Origin: Amoebophrya sp. A120
Taxonomy: Eukaryota; Sar; Dinophyceae; Syndiniales; Amoebophryaceae
Reading direction: 5' to 3'
Assembly: GCA_905178155.1 (NCBI GenBank)
Contig: CAJINV010000012.1
Coordinates: 2,072,166-2,136,165, forward strand
DNA: 64,000 nucleotides
The position numbers were made by a program, and so were the translations under genes. The notes beneath the pieces are model-generated. The model did not search any database, was not told the origin of the DNA, and saw only the letters and a program-made list of their open reading frames with translations. Below, piece by piece: positions 44,208-56,900 of the stretch. The first letter of the stretch is position 1. Each line of letters opens with the position of its first letter.

Positions 44208-47200
44208 TCAGGGTAATACTAGCTCCGGCAGTTGTCTCGCTGGCATCTCTTCGCGCAACGAGTTCCAGTACCGCTGATCCCGTGCTGCAGTAGAGAAAAC
44301 AACACCTCCACCTCCACCTTCCGGTGCCTGCCCCTCCCCTGGCGTGGTTGGCCTCCCCAGGGCGCCGAGGCTGGTTTGTAGTTCCTGTTGGATTCCCACA
44401 TCGTCGTCCGCATGTAGGCCTAGCAAAACAGCTAGATCGTCGCGGATGCTCCTGCGATCCATCTGGTCCATGTGGAGAAATGTTCTCAAGGCAGCATAAT
44501 TAAGATCTTCCCTTCTTGGTTCAAGATCATGTTGAGCGCCTCGCCCTGTAGTAGCCCCCGAGTACTGCCGCCGGGACAGCACGTGGCTGCGTGGATTGCT
44601 TGGCAAGCGCAGAAGCGCAGGAGGAGAGTTGGTTCTTGCACTTCTTCTACCGCGGCCAGGAGCCGCCTCATCTGCTGCTGCTGTAACACCAGTACCAACT
44701 AGAGGACTTGTGTCGATTTTTCCGCCAACTCCGCTCCACAGGTAGGCGCTGGCAACGTCATCATCATTCCCGTATTGTTCCTCGTGACGGTCGTGTACTG
44801 CAGAACCATTCGCAGCTACGGGGGGAACAGTCGGCGTTGTAGGAGCAGCAGGTGGCACAGAACCTGCAGATGAACAAAAATCTTCCGGCACAACTCCCGC
44901 TAAATTTTCCGCCTTGAACCTTTTCCCCGCCTGCTCTCCTGCATCAAAGAACTTCACCGCCCAACGGCCGGAGGGCTCGTCAAAACCGACGACAGTGCCC
45001 TTTTTTCCGTTCAGCTTCGCGCCGGTTGGGCTTTTCAGCTATCAAATGTAAAAATGTCTGGGTCTGGAAGATTCTGAGACTTGTCATGCATGTTTTGCAT
45101 GGGCCATGATGTCTGTGATGCATGCCCTAGCATCACAGATTTTTTCAGGGCATCTTGATGCCTATTCCGCATGACAAATGCCCTATCCTTGTAGCAAGAA
45201 TTATACTCCTTTTGCTACTCATGCAATACAGATTTTTTTTGAATCCAAATGCAGCATCACAAGTTGCATTCTTCCAGACCCAGACATTTTTGCAATCCAT
45301 ATCAGCCCGTGGAGAACCACGGTCTGGCCGGGGTGAAGAGTTTCGGTCTGACTTAGTTGCGCCACTTCTCTCCTGGTCGTCGTTGTGCTAGGCGGAGCGG
45401 GCGGGGGCCCTCGTGGTCCTGGCTCCACTTGCTGTAGTCCCGGTAGAACAGGGAGTTCTTGCATGGCCACGTCCGCGTGCTCTGTTGGCTTTTCAAGTCC
45501 TAAAGCGTATTGGTCCACTACCTGCCACGCCCCTTGCAGCCCTTCTTCGGACCGCACTGCAGGTGAGTCGCAGACGACGCACGGTGTTGACGCAGTCAGT
45601 TCATCGACGGACGACATTGCGCAGTCAGGTCTTGCTTCTTGTACTTCTACAATGATCTCGTCTTGATTCTTTTTGTTCTTCAACATCTTCGTCTGCCCCA
45701 CTTCGACAAGCTCGCCCGGATGTGCAGAGGCTACCAACTTCTTTCCCGCCGCCGCCCCGAGGCGGCCCTCACCGTACATGGACCAATAGGAGTGGTAGCC
45801 AACCGACTCGGGCTGCTTCAGGTAGTTCATTTATGCACTGCAAATTATGTGTCTGGGCCTGGAACAACAGTGTGGACTTTTTAATGCAGTTTTTGCATGC
45901 CCCAGAAGCTCTGGCATGCAAGCACTCATGTTGGCATCACATGTTTTGCGAAGGTTTCCCATTCCCAATTATACCATCTTCCAACCTAGTATCCCGCATG
46001 AAAGGTTCCAGATTTTTTTGAAGATGTAGATGGCGAGAAGTTGTAAGCTTGTTCTTATTTTCCTGTCCATGCATAACGATAACGGATTTTTGTCTGACTT
46101 TGATCCAAAATGCGCACTGCAAGTTGCATCGCATCCTTCCAGACCCAGACATATTTCTTTGCATTCGATATCATCTCCAAAACCGCAATTTCCAGCAGCT
46201 TATCCAGCTCTTCGCGCACTCTATCCTGTGCAAAAGGATCGCACTCCTGCTATAAATCGCAGCCATGCATGACAAATGGAAATCTAAACCTCTACCTTAG
46301 GCTTATCTAGGATGATGACTTGCATTTTTCAACGTGCAAGCCGAAAGATGTGAAATTGTTTGTCATGCTGTTGCTGTTACTTATATTAGTAGTAGTACGA
46401 TATAGTTTTGCAATGCATACACTCCGTTTTCAAACAAATCCCCCTCGTCGTCGCTGTCCTCTTCCGATTTTTTCTTTCGCGCCTCGTGTCTGTCCAACCG
46501 GCCGTGGAACGTTTGGCTGAGGCCGTAGGCGCGCTGCAGCAAAAAGCCCACCGAGGGGGCGGACTGGTAGTTGCCCGCCGTGGCAAGTTTCCGCGCTGCC
46601 GGGCTGAACAGCTCGTAAGTTGCAGCTGTGCGTGCAGCGTCCTGGGTAGTGGCTGCTCCTCGAGAACTACCTGCTTTACCACCTTCATCTTGACCAACAT
46701 CTGTAGGCCCTGCACGACCCGGAAAACATTTCAGCTTGGACTGCTCCGTTTTCAGGAAAATCAGGTCAGTCGGGACGATGTCGGGGAGTTTTTCAACATG
46801 ATCGTTTTCTGTAGAACTTGTGCCAATGTTGATGTACTCGGCGCTCGTCCAGCGACCACCTCCTGCCGGGAGCGTCGGAGGACCGTCCAGAACGCCACTC
46901 AGGATCGCTTTCGGACCGATGCGAAACCAGATGTCGACCCGTTGATCTCTGGCGTCGTAACCAAAATTGCGGAGGTCGACGTTATATCAACTGCTAATAT
47001 GGCTGGGTCTGGAAGAGCCCAAGTTTGTCATGCACATTTTGCAAAAAAATCCGTGATATCTGTGATGTATATGCCTTAGCGTCATAGATTTTCCGAGGAC
47101 TCGTTGATGCCTGTCCCGCATGAGAAATGCCCTGCTCTTCGCGTAAAAAAAACTGGACTCGACGTCTGCCTGATCATGCAAGACAAATTTTGTTGGAATT

Positions 47201-48968
47201 ATCCAAAGGTACTAGCATCACAAGTTCTTGCGTCCTTGTTCCAGTAGAGCCAAAGAACATATTTGCATTGCATACATTAGTTCTGGTGCCGTCAGGGTCC
47301 ATTTCAGAAGCTCCTGCTGGACGTCGAATGAGAGTCAAACTACTAGCCTCTTCCTGCCGTCTTTCCTCTTCCACCTCGCGCTTTTTTGCTGCCAGCGACT
47401 GCGGAATGCTGGTAAGGAATAAATCAGAAGAGCCTTCTTCTACACCGGCCCTTGTTCCACCGGTGCTTTTCATTTTCTCCTTCCTCAATAGCAGCTTTCG
47501 TTTTCGCTTCTCCAGCAACCGTTTCTTATGAACTGCAAAAGTATCGTACTCGTATAAATGCATTACAAATTTTCTCAGCATGAGAAATGGAACTTGTAAT
47601 GCTGATTTACCTTGAGAAAAAAATTTGTAATGCAAGACTTGCACTTATACGAATACGATACTTTTGCACAGGATATTTCTCTTCCTTCAACAATTTATCG
47701 TCGGCGTCGTGCGCGCGGTTCAGTTCCATGTACCCGCTCAACAACAAGCGGATCACTTCTTTTCCGACTTCCTTCGTCAGTACCGGACTCCGCTTGTTTC
47801 TCCTCGGGTTCTTCGGATCAGGCCCGCCGTTCCACTTGAACTGGGCCGCGATAGTGTACGCGAAGAACTGGTTCAAAATGCCGCAGTGGTGTTCGATGTC
47901 CTTCAAATTGATGGCAATTTTCGGCTTTTTGTCTTTCGCGAGTTGGTTTGCGTAGTGCTCCGCCAGGAATTCTTTGGGCGGAATACGCCCACCCTCGGTG
48001 AGCCGCTCCAGCATGGCTGCGCGAAAGTGTTGTTGGCCGTCAACATTTTGGAGATGAAGACGCTCATCTCCAGTAGTTATAGCACCAGGACGAGAACTCC
48101 CAGTGGTTTCATCGTCCGCGAGCCTTGAGGCTGCAGCGGAACTTCTACCGCCCTGCAGGAACACGTGCCGCCCGGTCCAGCGCCGCCTCGTCGACCGAAG
48201 TTCTTCTTCTACCTGTCCTCTTGTTCCATGATGTGCCTCATTCGGCGGGTTGTGCGGTGATGCGCCTGCTGTAATCGCAGAAACATCAATCATGCTTCGG
48301 GAGAGAGAAGATGCTCGTCCTCCTTCTCGGCTTCGGGAACTTGTAGATCTTGTCGGGGGAAGTCTTGGCCCCTGCAGGAATTCCTGTCCGTCAGTTTCAG
48401 TCTTGTCGCTCCACCTATCTTGTTCCGCCAGCGCGTGTAGTGCAGCTCCTCCACCCGCGGTTCTTGCACTGGGACTGGTCAACATCCCAGTGCTCGTGCT
48501 TGGAAAGAACTCGAAGTATCCCATTTGAACCTGTTGCCCATGCACAAAGTCCGGGCCGAGATCGAGGACACGGCTTGCATGATGCGCGAGGTAGAGGCTT
48601 TGCCTCGCCGGAGGTGGAGACCCAGCAGGCCCTCCTCGGCTAGTAGTAGAACTTCGGCCCCCGCCCGTCGCACCGACTGCTTCTGGTGCGGCACTGTAGC
48701 CAACTACCTGTTGTCGTGGTGGGTTTTGATCATGCCCAACTGGTAGAGATGCCGCGGCTTGTACGAATATGTGGAACGACGTAGAGGACAATACGCCATT
48801 GTCGCGATAACCTATATTAAAAATGCCCGCTGGATAGACGGTCAGGAGAACCGCGCAGAACGCTGTCACCAGAGCCACAAATGTCATCTCAACAGAAGAG
48901 CGAGAGAGGTCGGCGTGCCTGGAAACAAGTTCTTTGCGAAATAACTTGACAGCTGCGCTGCGCTTCAT
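44208..48968 (-). CDS. Membrane-anchored protein, unknown function
   Basis: Six exons around five introners, about 1165 residues. The N-terminus is a likely type II signal anchor (VEMTFVALVTAFCAVLLTVY at about residues 26-45) after a basic segment. A long Ser/Gly/Arg-rich region leads to PKIAINLKDIEHHCGILNQF and a very basic helix KRLLEKRKRKLLLRKEK. Exon 3 reads VDLRNFGYDARDQRVDIWFR, and the last exon has a compact segment GAKLNGKKGTVVGFDEPSGR, like small beta-barrel motifs that follow other domains in protist proteins. The start is the first ATG before the anchor. No enzyme motif is seen. Confidence 0.62.
45040..45302. mobile_element. Introner, family B
   Basis: Membrane-protein gene at LHGL^KSPTG; flanking repeat CAGC. 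Confidence 0.9.
45831..46170. mobile_element. Introner, family B (divergent, long)
   Basis: Membrane-protein gene at LEM^NYLK; flanking repeat TCAT. The left arm has changed to TGTCTGGGCCTGGAA. Confidence 0.85.
46222..46418. mobile_element. Introner, family A
   Basis: Membrane-protein gene at NGV^REEL; flanking repeat CACTC. Only a 16-codon exon lies between it and the B element at 45831. Confidence 0.9.
46983..47276. mobile_element. Introner, family B (divergent)
   Basis: Membrane-protein gene at RTN^VDLR. The left arm reads TGGCTGGGTCTGGAAG, the right has mutated. Boundaries approximate. Confidence 0.78.
47527..47675. mobile_element. Introner, family A
   Basis: Membrane-protein gene at KEEK^RLLE; flanking repeat TTTCT. 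Confidence 0.9.
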
Positions 48969-51222
48969 CGTTGTAGTGCGTAGTGGTGGCCGTGGCGCTT
49001 ATCGATATAAATCAACAGAGAAGGAATGATGCTTATAAATGGTTCCTGTTCATAATAATTATAGACTTTTTCAGTGGAAGATTGATTTTGCTTTATTCTT
49101 GGCGGGCGTCGAACTTCTCGAAGTTGCAACTAGTACTGCAAGTTTGATATACCTAAAGAGCTACAGCAAGTAGAAAAGAAGAAAAGGCTTTCGATCATAA
49201 TGGCAATGGATAGATGTAAGTAGATCATCAACATCCGCGGTAGCTGCAAGCCGAATAGAGCTTCTACGAACGACAATTCAGGTCCTTGCTGTTTCTACAC
49301 TTCTTTTTCGAAGTTGTACTGGCACAGATAGAGATAGAGTCATTGAGAGGAACAAAAAATTGGCGTCAGTGTGAGAAGACCAACAAATGCTACTTCGGTG
49401 AATTTCAGGAACGAGAAGTTGTCGCCGCACCAGCAGTGTCGAGTATTCCGTTATTCTTGTTCTACTTCCGTGATATAGTGCTCCTTGTGCTCCTGCGTTT
49501 TGCGTTTCACACACATCAAATATTCGTGAGCTGCGTCGATCTACAACTTCACGTGTTTTTTATCTTTTCATGTTCACATTCGTGTCCTTTGAATCAACTT
49601 TTATCACGGTGCTGGGGGGAGTGTCGTACAAATGCAGGTCCAAGCTCGATTATAAGACGGTATTTGTATTTCTTCAGCTGGTCCTGGTCGTTGTGTTGTC
49701 TTCAACTCCACACGAATATTACCATGCCGCCGGCTCCCGCCGCCCCGTCCCGGTGCGGCGACCAGCAGCTTCACCGCAGAACAAGTGGTGGCGGTCCCCG
49801 AAATTTTTTATATAAAGGTGGACAATAGACCGACGAAAAGCAGAGGCTGCAACTCATAGAAAAACAGAAACATCACACGACGCACCACGAGCATAGTTCT
49901 TGTGCATCCCCCCAGAAGAAGATGACGACCACACGACAGCGGCCACGCTTGCAGGAACTCACTACAGCCACGAGGACATTGTTAAAATACAAAGAACTCA
50001 CGATCGGCCGAGTCGTGGCCCGACGCAGCAGAAGAAGTGAAAAAAATAGAAAGAATTCCGTACACGCCGAATGTGTTCTTTGCACGCTCAAAAAAAGTGC
50101 CGTAGTTTGAGCGATTTTCAATGGAGTTAGTGTAAATAATCATACAAATACAGCAACAATGTCACAGCGTTGTGCTTTATTTTTAGGTACTTTCGGTGGG
50201 TTCACCACCGAGGCCTCGTGCATCCTTTTCAGCGAAACTTTCATACGCACCACCACGACGTAGAAGTCGAGGCACTTCTATTATCTCTGGTGTCATCAAC
50301 TTCAACCCATAGATATTGCATGACGGTGCGCTTACTTTATTTGCCTTGTCAAAAGGGCCTACACGTCGCGAGGCAAGATGCGCTGTTCTTGCGATGTCCT
50401 CCTCGCGTGCTGCCATCTGGGGCCGTAGTGGATGCAGCTTTCTGTTTCTTCTTCCGTTCGAAAGCGAACGACTAGAGTCGTGCACTCGAGCTTCAATTTC
50501 AAATGGTTCTGCTTTATAAAGTCTATACGTATACTCGGTATTTCAAACCAGCACAGATCACTTTCACATCGCTGGCTGCAGTCGCTACCTATCTCATATG
50601 GACGGCGGAGTACTAGGAGTATCTGCAACACCGACCGAAGCCGGACATTATAAAACATCAAAAAAATAAGGAGAAACCAGCGACGTTGTAGCGCAGCATC
50701 GGTGAAAAAAAACGCGCCTGTGAAGTGACAGTGAGCGAGTGCAATTAATTGCGAACTATAGCACTGCAATACTCCAGTACCTACTTCTCCGAAGCATGAT
50801 CTGTCAGGAAAATTGGCCGTTCGAGAAACTACCACCTTGCGCACTACTAGTACTACAAGACGGTAGTTTTGGAGTATCGAGCCTGTGGTAACGCCGCCGG
50901 CGGGCGGCCCCCGTATATATAATTATACAAGGTAGAAGGGCGAAAGTCCAAATGACGAGCAGTAGTTTTTAGTAAGGGACAATGGTGGTTATAACGTGGT
51001 CCAAGACTACAACAGCTAAGTATTCTTTTTTAGTATTTTCCATACTAGAAATTTTGGATTCGGTTTGGGACATTTTACAATTTTGCCGAGAGCACTTGCC
51101 ACTTGCTGTTCGATTGGACCGATGCGCAGACTGGTGTCTGCTGGTGCTGGGCGGATTTGATTACTGGTGTCCACCCACGCGGCGGGAGTGGGAGACTGAA
51201 TGATCTCCGGCTTCAGTAGTAC
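48969..51222. other. Intergenic interval
   Basis: AT-rich, no introner. One weak minus-strand frame at 50183-50485 is listed separately; other frames are short or overlap without motif. Confidence 0.5.
50183..50485 (-). CDS. Possible small protein, unrecognised
   Basis: A 100-codon frame containing MAAREEDIARTAHLASRRVG and AYESFAEKDARGLGGEPTES, ending just before AAAATAAAGC. Protein-like composition on the coding strand, but no motif or splice evidence. A GTAAGC inside could be a 5' splice site, so the true product may differ. Confidence 0.28.
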   Translation of the reverse strand: MHDSSRSLSNGRRNRKLHPLRPQMAAREEDIARTAHLASRRVGPFDKANKVSAPSCNIYGLKLMTPEIIEVPRLLRRGGAYESFAEKDARGLGGEPTEST

Positions 51223-52386
51223 TTACTTAACATACGTGTCATCTAAGCCGGAGGAGTCGTCCTCAAATACGATATCTACTCCGCGCTGAAAAACCTCTTT
51301 TCCGCGCTTGAAAACCTCTCCTTTCTGGAAAACCTCGCCTGTCACGTCGACTTTTGCGGTCAAGCGCACTTTCCCTGTCCAATATTTTTTCACGTCGTGA
51401 CCACTCGGGGGAGTCTTCGCGTCTGTTCGGTTTATTTCCTGTAGTGTGAGGCGATGGCGGACAAGAATCTCCGTCTCTAGTACCCGGAGACTCTTTTCAT
51501 CAGAATCGTGCAGCAGTAAAAGCAAGAGCTTGACTCTCGGCACCTGCTTAGGGTCGTGGGGGAAGGAACCGGGCGGCACCTCCACTTGCTCGACACTCGC
51601 CATATGGAACATGAAAAAATTCCAGTTCGGCGGAATAGTTCCGCGTACTTCCTGCGAGCGAGAAAAAAAACAATCGCGCGGCAATTTGGTATGGAGTATT
51701 CGGTCCAGAACGATGCTATTTGCGTCTAGAAGTAGCTGTTCCGCAGTGAGCTCTCCCAAGTCTGTGCTTACAGACTGAGTGTGCTGTTGAGCGTTGATTC
51801 CGGTAGTTCCTTGTCGAGGACCTGGCGCGAGGCGGACATCGACCAAGAGCCTCCAAAGGCGTTTGTTCTGACGTACGAGCGTGTTCCAGACAAAGTCCCC
51901 AAATGCCTTGGCACTGTGAAGCTGACCCGGGTCAGAAAACAAATTACCATTACGGACGGAATGGCGGAGTTTGCGCTCCGGTTTGGCAGCGATGCCCATC
52001 TTCAGTTCAGGGAATCTCACCGCATGGTTGGCAGCAAAGAATTCCTTCGCCTTTTGCAGCGCGCGGGTCTGCAAGCGCGTGGCTGGGCCAGCGTGTGCGT
52101 GGCCTGCAATCGTAAAAATTTTTGCTTTGAGGAAAGGCTTTTCCTCGGCAAACTTGTTCCACGCTGCCATGTCCAGCGCCGGTGTACTACTATCCCACGA
52201 TTGAGTTTCGACGGGCGCCGCACTGCTAGTACTCCTCGGCGTCGCGGCATGACACAAGAATGTCGAGAAGCTAGCCGAGAGACAAACACACACGCGGATG
52301 AAGCTGGTGTAGGCTGGTCGTGTCCTCGAGTAATTCTTCATCGTGTTCCTCCTCGTGTTGTGTGGCGAAGAAGTGAGCGACATCAT
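51223..52386 (-). CDS. Secreted protein of unknown function, intronless
   Basis: A single 387-codon frame. After a basic start there is a signal-peptide core (FIRVCVCLSASFSTFLCHAA, about residues 29-48) with a likely cleavage after HAA. The mature part includes FPELKMGIAAKPERKLRHS, LTAEQLLLDANSIVLDRILH, NWNFFMFHMASVEQVEVPPG and a C-terminus with repeated EVFQKGEVFKRGKEVFQRG. It is the only sizeable gene here without an introner. No family recognised; a lumenal or secreted role is inferred from the signal only. It could instead be a type II protein if the first ATG is not used. Confidence 0.66.
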   Translation of the reverse strand: MMSLTSSPHNTRRNTMKNYSRTRPAYTSFIRVCVCLSASFSTFLCHAATPRSTSSAAPVETQSWDSSTPALDMAAWNKFAEEKPFLKAKIFTIAGHAHAGPATRLQTRALQKAKEFFAANHAVRFPELKMGIAAKPERKLRHSVRNGNLFSDPGQLHSAKAFGDFVWNTLVRQNKRLWRLLVDVRLAPGPRQGTTGINAQQHTQSVSTDLGELTAEQLLLDANSIVLDRILHTKLPRDCFFSRSQEVRGTIPPNWNFFMFHMASVEQVEVPPGSFPHDPKQVPRVKLLLLLLHDSDEKSLRVLETEILVRHRLTLQEINRTDAKTPPSGHDVKKYWTGKVRLTAKVDVTGEVFQKGEVFKRGKEVFQRGVDIVFEDDSSGLDDTYVK

Positions 52387-53653
52387 TTGACTTTATTGTT
52401 TTGGTAAAATCCAACACTACAGGAATAGGAAGAAGAGATCTATCTAGCGTGCGATGGGACGCACCTCTTTTTACTGTTTCGCAGACTAGAAAAAAAAAAG
52501 AAACAGGGAAGGGTAAAGAAAAAAGGGAGTCGAGATTAGCTCTACTGCTTTTGGTTTTTCTATTGCCTTTCCTGAGTTATATTTTTAGTTTTACAGCCGC
52601 TTAGTGAGGTCAGTTTCAAATTTTTAGAGAAAGAAAGAGCAACAACTTTTTCGAACTAACCTGCAGTTTTAGGCGGGGACAAGGCGATACGTGTAGGATC
52701 CTGGAAAAACAGAGCGCTTGTGGAATTTTGTTACTAGTCAGTCTTTTTCTTTCGAAATAGAGCAGCTGTTAGAACAGACACTAAAGCGCCAGACTGTGAT
52801 CGGGTTCGACGTTGAGAACTAGCATCCACTTAACTCTCATAGCATGGGAGATTCCGCCTCATATATCACCATCGTTCTCATTGTCTCTCGTCGGGATGCC
52901 GCTCGGGAAAGTTGTGAGTGATCTCATTTCATCATGATCGTGGGTCATTTCAGCAGGATCCATTTACATCTCTAGCACTGGGTCCGTCGTCATGATCGAA
53001 AATAGGTGGAGATCGAGATTTGTTGATCATGCCTACATTAGCACTTCTGGCACGGCGGCGTGGCGATGGCGAAAACTAAAATTATTGCTTGCCCTGAAAA
53101 TATTTGATCTTCAACGAAAGAACAGCACGAGTAACTACCTTCCTCGATCAAGTCGCAGTATTCTTGTTGCGCTTGCGCCGCCATTGAAGCGATCGTGGGG
53201 CTCTAAAGTAGTCATGTAACAATTATGCACCTTCTTTGTTCTAGGTAATCTGTTTACATAGGCAAAATCGTACTATTGAACCCACACTTTTACGGATACT
53301 GAGGATTAGGGTCCTAGAGGTTTTTTTGTGAAGAGTATGACCAAATAAACAGCTTTCTGGGTCTAAAGGTAAGCCGTGTGGGGTAAAGAAAAAGATGAAA
53401 AAGAATAACTGACGAAAAAAGTGAGTGTGAGTGATGTTGAATCTCCTTCCTTGACTTGTACTGATATAATTCAAACATAATTTGCTTCACGATCATACGC
53501 AGGTGGCGATCCGAAACTTCTGAAAAGTAGAGTTCTCGGAAAATTAAAACTATCTTACATAAACATACTCTAGCAGGCACAGGCTCCTTGGACGAGTGGC
53601 GCCAGAAAATAAGCAGACCCGAAAGCAAGAACAGGAACACGACTCGTCACTAC
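52387..53653. other. Intergenic interval
   Basis: AT-rich, with low-complexity A/G runs around 52490-52530. Small frames only. Confidence 0.5.
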
Positions 53654-53887
53654 TATGGATCTGTCAGGATTGAAATCGTCAAAGTTGAAATTATAGTTTG
53701 CCATGCATAAAATGCAACGCAGAGAATGCCTGTCTTGCAGAGTAGGCAAGGGAAGCAGATGGCAAGCCTGTTTCGGGGTAGAAATAGAGCTGCTAAAGTA
53801 GCAAAACCAAAGGCGTCTTCCTTCCACAAACAGCATTACTGACTGGATTTCGGCTCTCCTCAAATTTGTCATGCGCCGATAGCCATA
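53654..53887. mobile_element. Truncated family F element in the 3' flank of the M64 gene
   Basis: The left end carries the F terminus GTCAGGATTGAAATCGTC. The right end starts inside the element at CGGCGCATGACAAATTTG and lacks the matching inverted arm. It lies just past the stop codon at 53911, so it is outside the coding frame. Confidence 0.75.
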
Positions 53888-53910
53888 TCCCCACCTCACC
53901 TCCTGCTCCA

Positions 53911-56900
53911 TCACACCGCATACGTTTGCGTTTCTTCTTCCTGCGTCGACTCAAGCAGAAGTACTTGGTCCACTTCCAAGACCTCGCAGGATTCGATATG
54001 CATTGCAAAAGTATTGCACTCGTACAAATTATCGCATGACAAGTTTGATGTTCCTCAGAAAATGAAATTCAAATTTCTAAAATGCAGATTTACCTAGAGA
54101 AAGACATCTGCAAGAATGCATGACTGCGATTAGTAGAGTACGAGTACGTCGCTACTTGTACAATCACAATGCGTATTCCATATGCTGTGCAAAACCATCG
54201 CACTACTACACTAGTATAAAAATAAATTGCATGACAAATTACATCCTCAGCATGAGAAATAACATTTGTAATGCGGATCTACATTGAGAATGACAATGAG
54301 ATTTGTAATGCATGAATGCGATTACTACGAGTACGCTATTTGTGCAATGCATATTCCAGCTGGTCCAACAACACCGGAATCTGGTTGTTCGGAATTCGCA
54401 TCACTTCCCCGTGCTGCGTGTCGTGCTTATCGACGTTCTTCCCCTGCTGCTGCAGCTGCTCGGTAGTAACATTTTTAGTAGAATCCGTTCGCAGGTGTTC
54501 CAAAAGTTCATACCGCTCTTGCCAGAAAGTCAGCTGATACGCGTTGTTTGCTTCACATTTCGGATCTTCTTCATCGCTCGTTTTGACAACGCCATCAGTC
54601 GACGTGGACAATGATTTCTTCTTCCGGATGCAGAGCTTCAGGTATTTTCGATCCCGCCGCAAGGCTTCGGGCACGACTTTCGCCACTGGATCCACTACGC
54701 AGCCGTAATTTATTTCCATGTTGGCAGCAGCTGCCCCGCGGGGTTCTACTCCCAGCATCCCACAGCTTTCCACGTCTTCCCCGTAAAGCGCTGCGTAGGG
54801 GTAAGAGCCGTACCGCCTTTCTGGGCCAACCGGTTCCCCCGTGCGCAAGTTTTTCCGCTCCGGCACGAGCCGGCAGGTGTGGGACAGCTGCGTCGGTTTG
54901 GATGTTCTAGTTTTTTCTTCATGCTGCTCGTCTTTTTCGTTCCCTCCTTTCCCTGCTTCGTTCCCTTCCTCCACCACCTCCGTTCGCACCACTTCCCACG
55001 CGAGAATCCCGTTCGGGAAAAGCCGCTCGTCCGCGGTGGCAAACCGCGCCCCCTGTTTGTCAAAGTCCACAGTATTGCGGATTTTCGAACGCTGCTCCTT
55101 CTGCGACTCCTGGAGGGGCGGCACGGCCATCGGAATTTCTTCATCCGAGGCTTTCATATAATTTCCTCCGCCGGAAGACGTTTTCATCCTCCTCTGTGCT
55201 CGTGCCGTTCTTGTACTAGATCCGTCGAAGACAGCGCGGACTTCCCTCATGATGTCCACGCTGACAACCTCCCTCATGAGAGTAACAAAGCCCTCGTCTT
55301 GGCCTTCCACGTCGTCCTCGTCCTCGTCGGACGTGGAATTTTTGTCCTCATCATCACTCAACTGCACCGTCGACGATGACGCAGCTTTGTCAACAGAAGA
55401 AGACTCGGAGGTGTCGCCAGCCGAAGATTCGGCAACGGCATCCTCTTCGTCATCTACTTCCACATCTTGTTCGGCGGGTGAAGAAGCGGAGTTCGAATCT
55501 TCATCTGCAAGAACTCCGTCGCGATCGTCCGCGTTTGCCGACGACGCACTAGCACCCGTCTGATGATCAGAGAACTTTTTAGTACTCAACATTTTCATCT
55601 GTCCTCCTGGTTTTTCCACCTTGGCCTTGCTTGGTAACATCTTTGTGAAATCTTTACAGAGTTGACGCGACGTTTCCACAGCTTTCAGTCGCGGGAGCAC
55701 AATATCTCTTCGTCCATCTTGCCATCTACCGAGAATCATTTCCGCATCCATCCGCATGTAAATCCCGCACAAAATTTTCCTGTTCAGCTCCTTGTTTTGT
55801 ATCCGTGTGTTCAGCTGCCGCCACTGTCTCGCCCTGCGTTCACTGTTCGGCGCATTGCCACCTGTTCCTTCTCCTGGATTATTATACCGCCTATTTTTGA
55901 ATTGTCCTATTCGCCGCCTCTTCATTCTCTTCAAATCTTTTGTCATCTTATCCAGTTTTAGTGCGAGGCTGTGCTTCACGAAGTCGATTTTGCATTGACT
56001 CAAAACATCTTCGGTGGACGTCTCTGAGGTTTCTGTTGCAGTGGATGTTCTTGTGGTTGCTGGGCAGCCCGTAGTACTATTTCTTTCCGCCTCGGGAACG
56101 CGTAATTCCTTCTCCAAAGCCTCGAGAGCTGCGGGCAGTGTGTTTTTGGTCATGACCATGGCGAGTTTCCGCTTTATGGGGCGAACAACATAATGCTCCA
56201 CCCGGGTCACCGCTTCCGTTCCCTGCATCACCGCACTCGTGGTCTTCACTTCCTGGCGGTGTTTTTTCATACCTTCTTCGCTCATCTCGTATGGTTGGCG
56301 ACCGCGGCCGGAACGGCGGGCGTTGATGATGATGGCTTGTTTTACGATCTCTTCGCCGGTGTTCTCGCTCGTCTCGGCAGCCGCGCCCGTCGACGTATCC
56401 AATTTATTGTTCATCTCACCGCTCTCCTCTCGATCTGCTCCTGGTCCTGCCAAGACTGCCAGTGACGCGAAAGAGGACGCGGCAGAGGCCGACGTCGTCC
56501 CCTCCAGCCCAGGAATCACTTTTTTCTGGATGTGCGGGATGGCCATGAATTGCGTGTTGATATGCAAAGAAAAAAGCGTTACAGTTTACACATTGTGTTG
56601 CAGGACCGGCAAGACAGACAACCTTTGTCATGCACGAAATGCTTTCGAGCCTGCTCGTTTCATACGTGTTTTCCCTTGTGATCTTTGCATTGCAAGTTTT
56701 GTTCTATGTGATGCAGAGAAAATTTGCGTTGCTGAAGTTCCACCATCGATCACCAAGTGTGTAACTGTAACTACACTTTTTTCGTTGGATAGTTTACCCG
56801 GTTTTCGCAGTAGTCCAGCAGGTCCAGCCCTTTGGCGTAATTGGTGAAGGCCGCACAGAACCTTGGCAGCGGATCCGTCGCGAAGATGGTCAGATACTTG

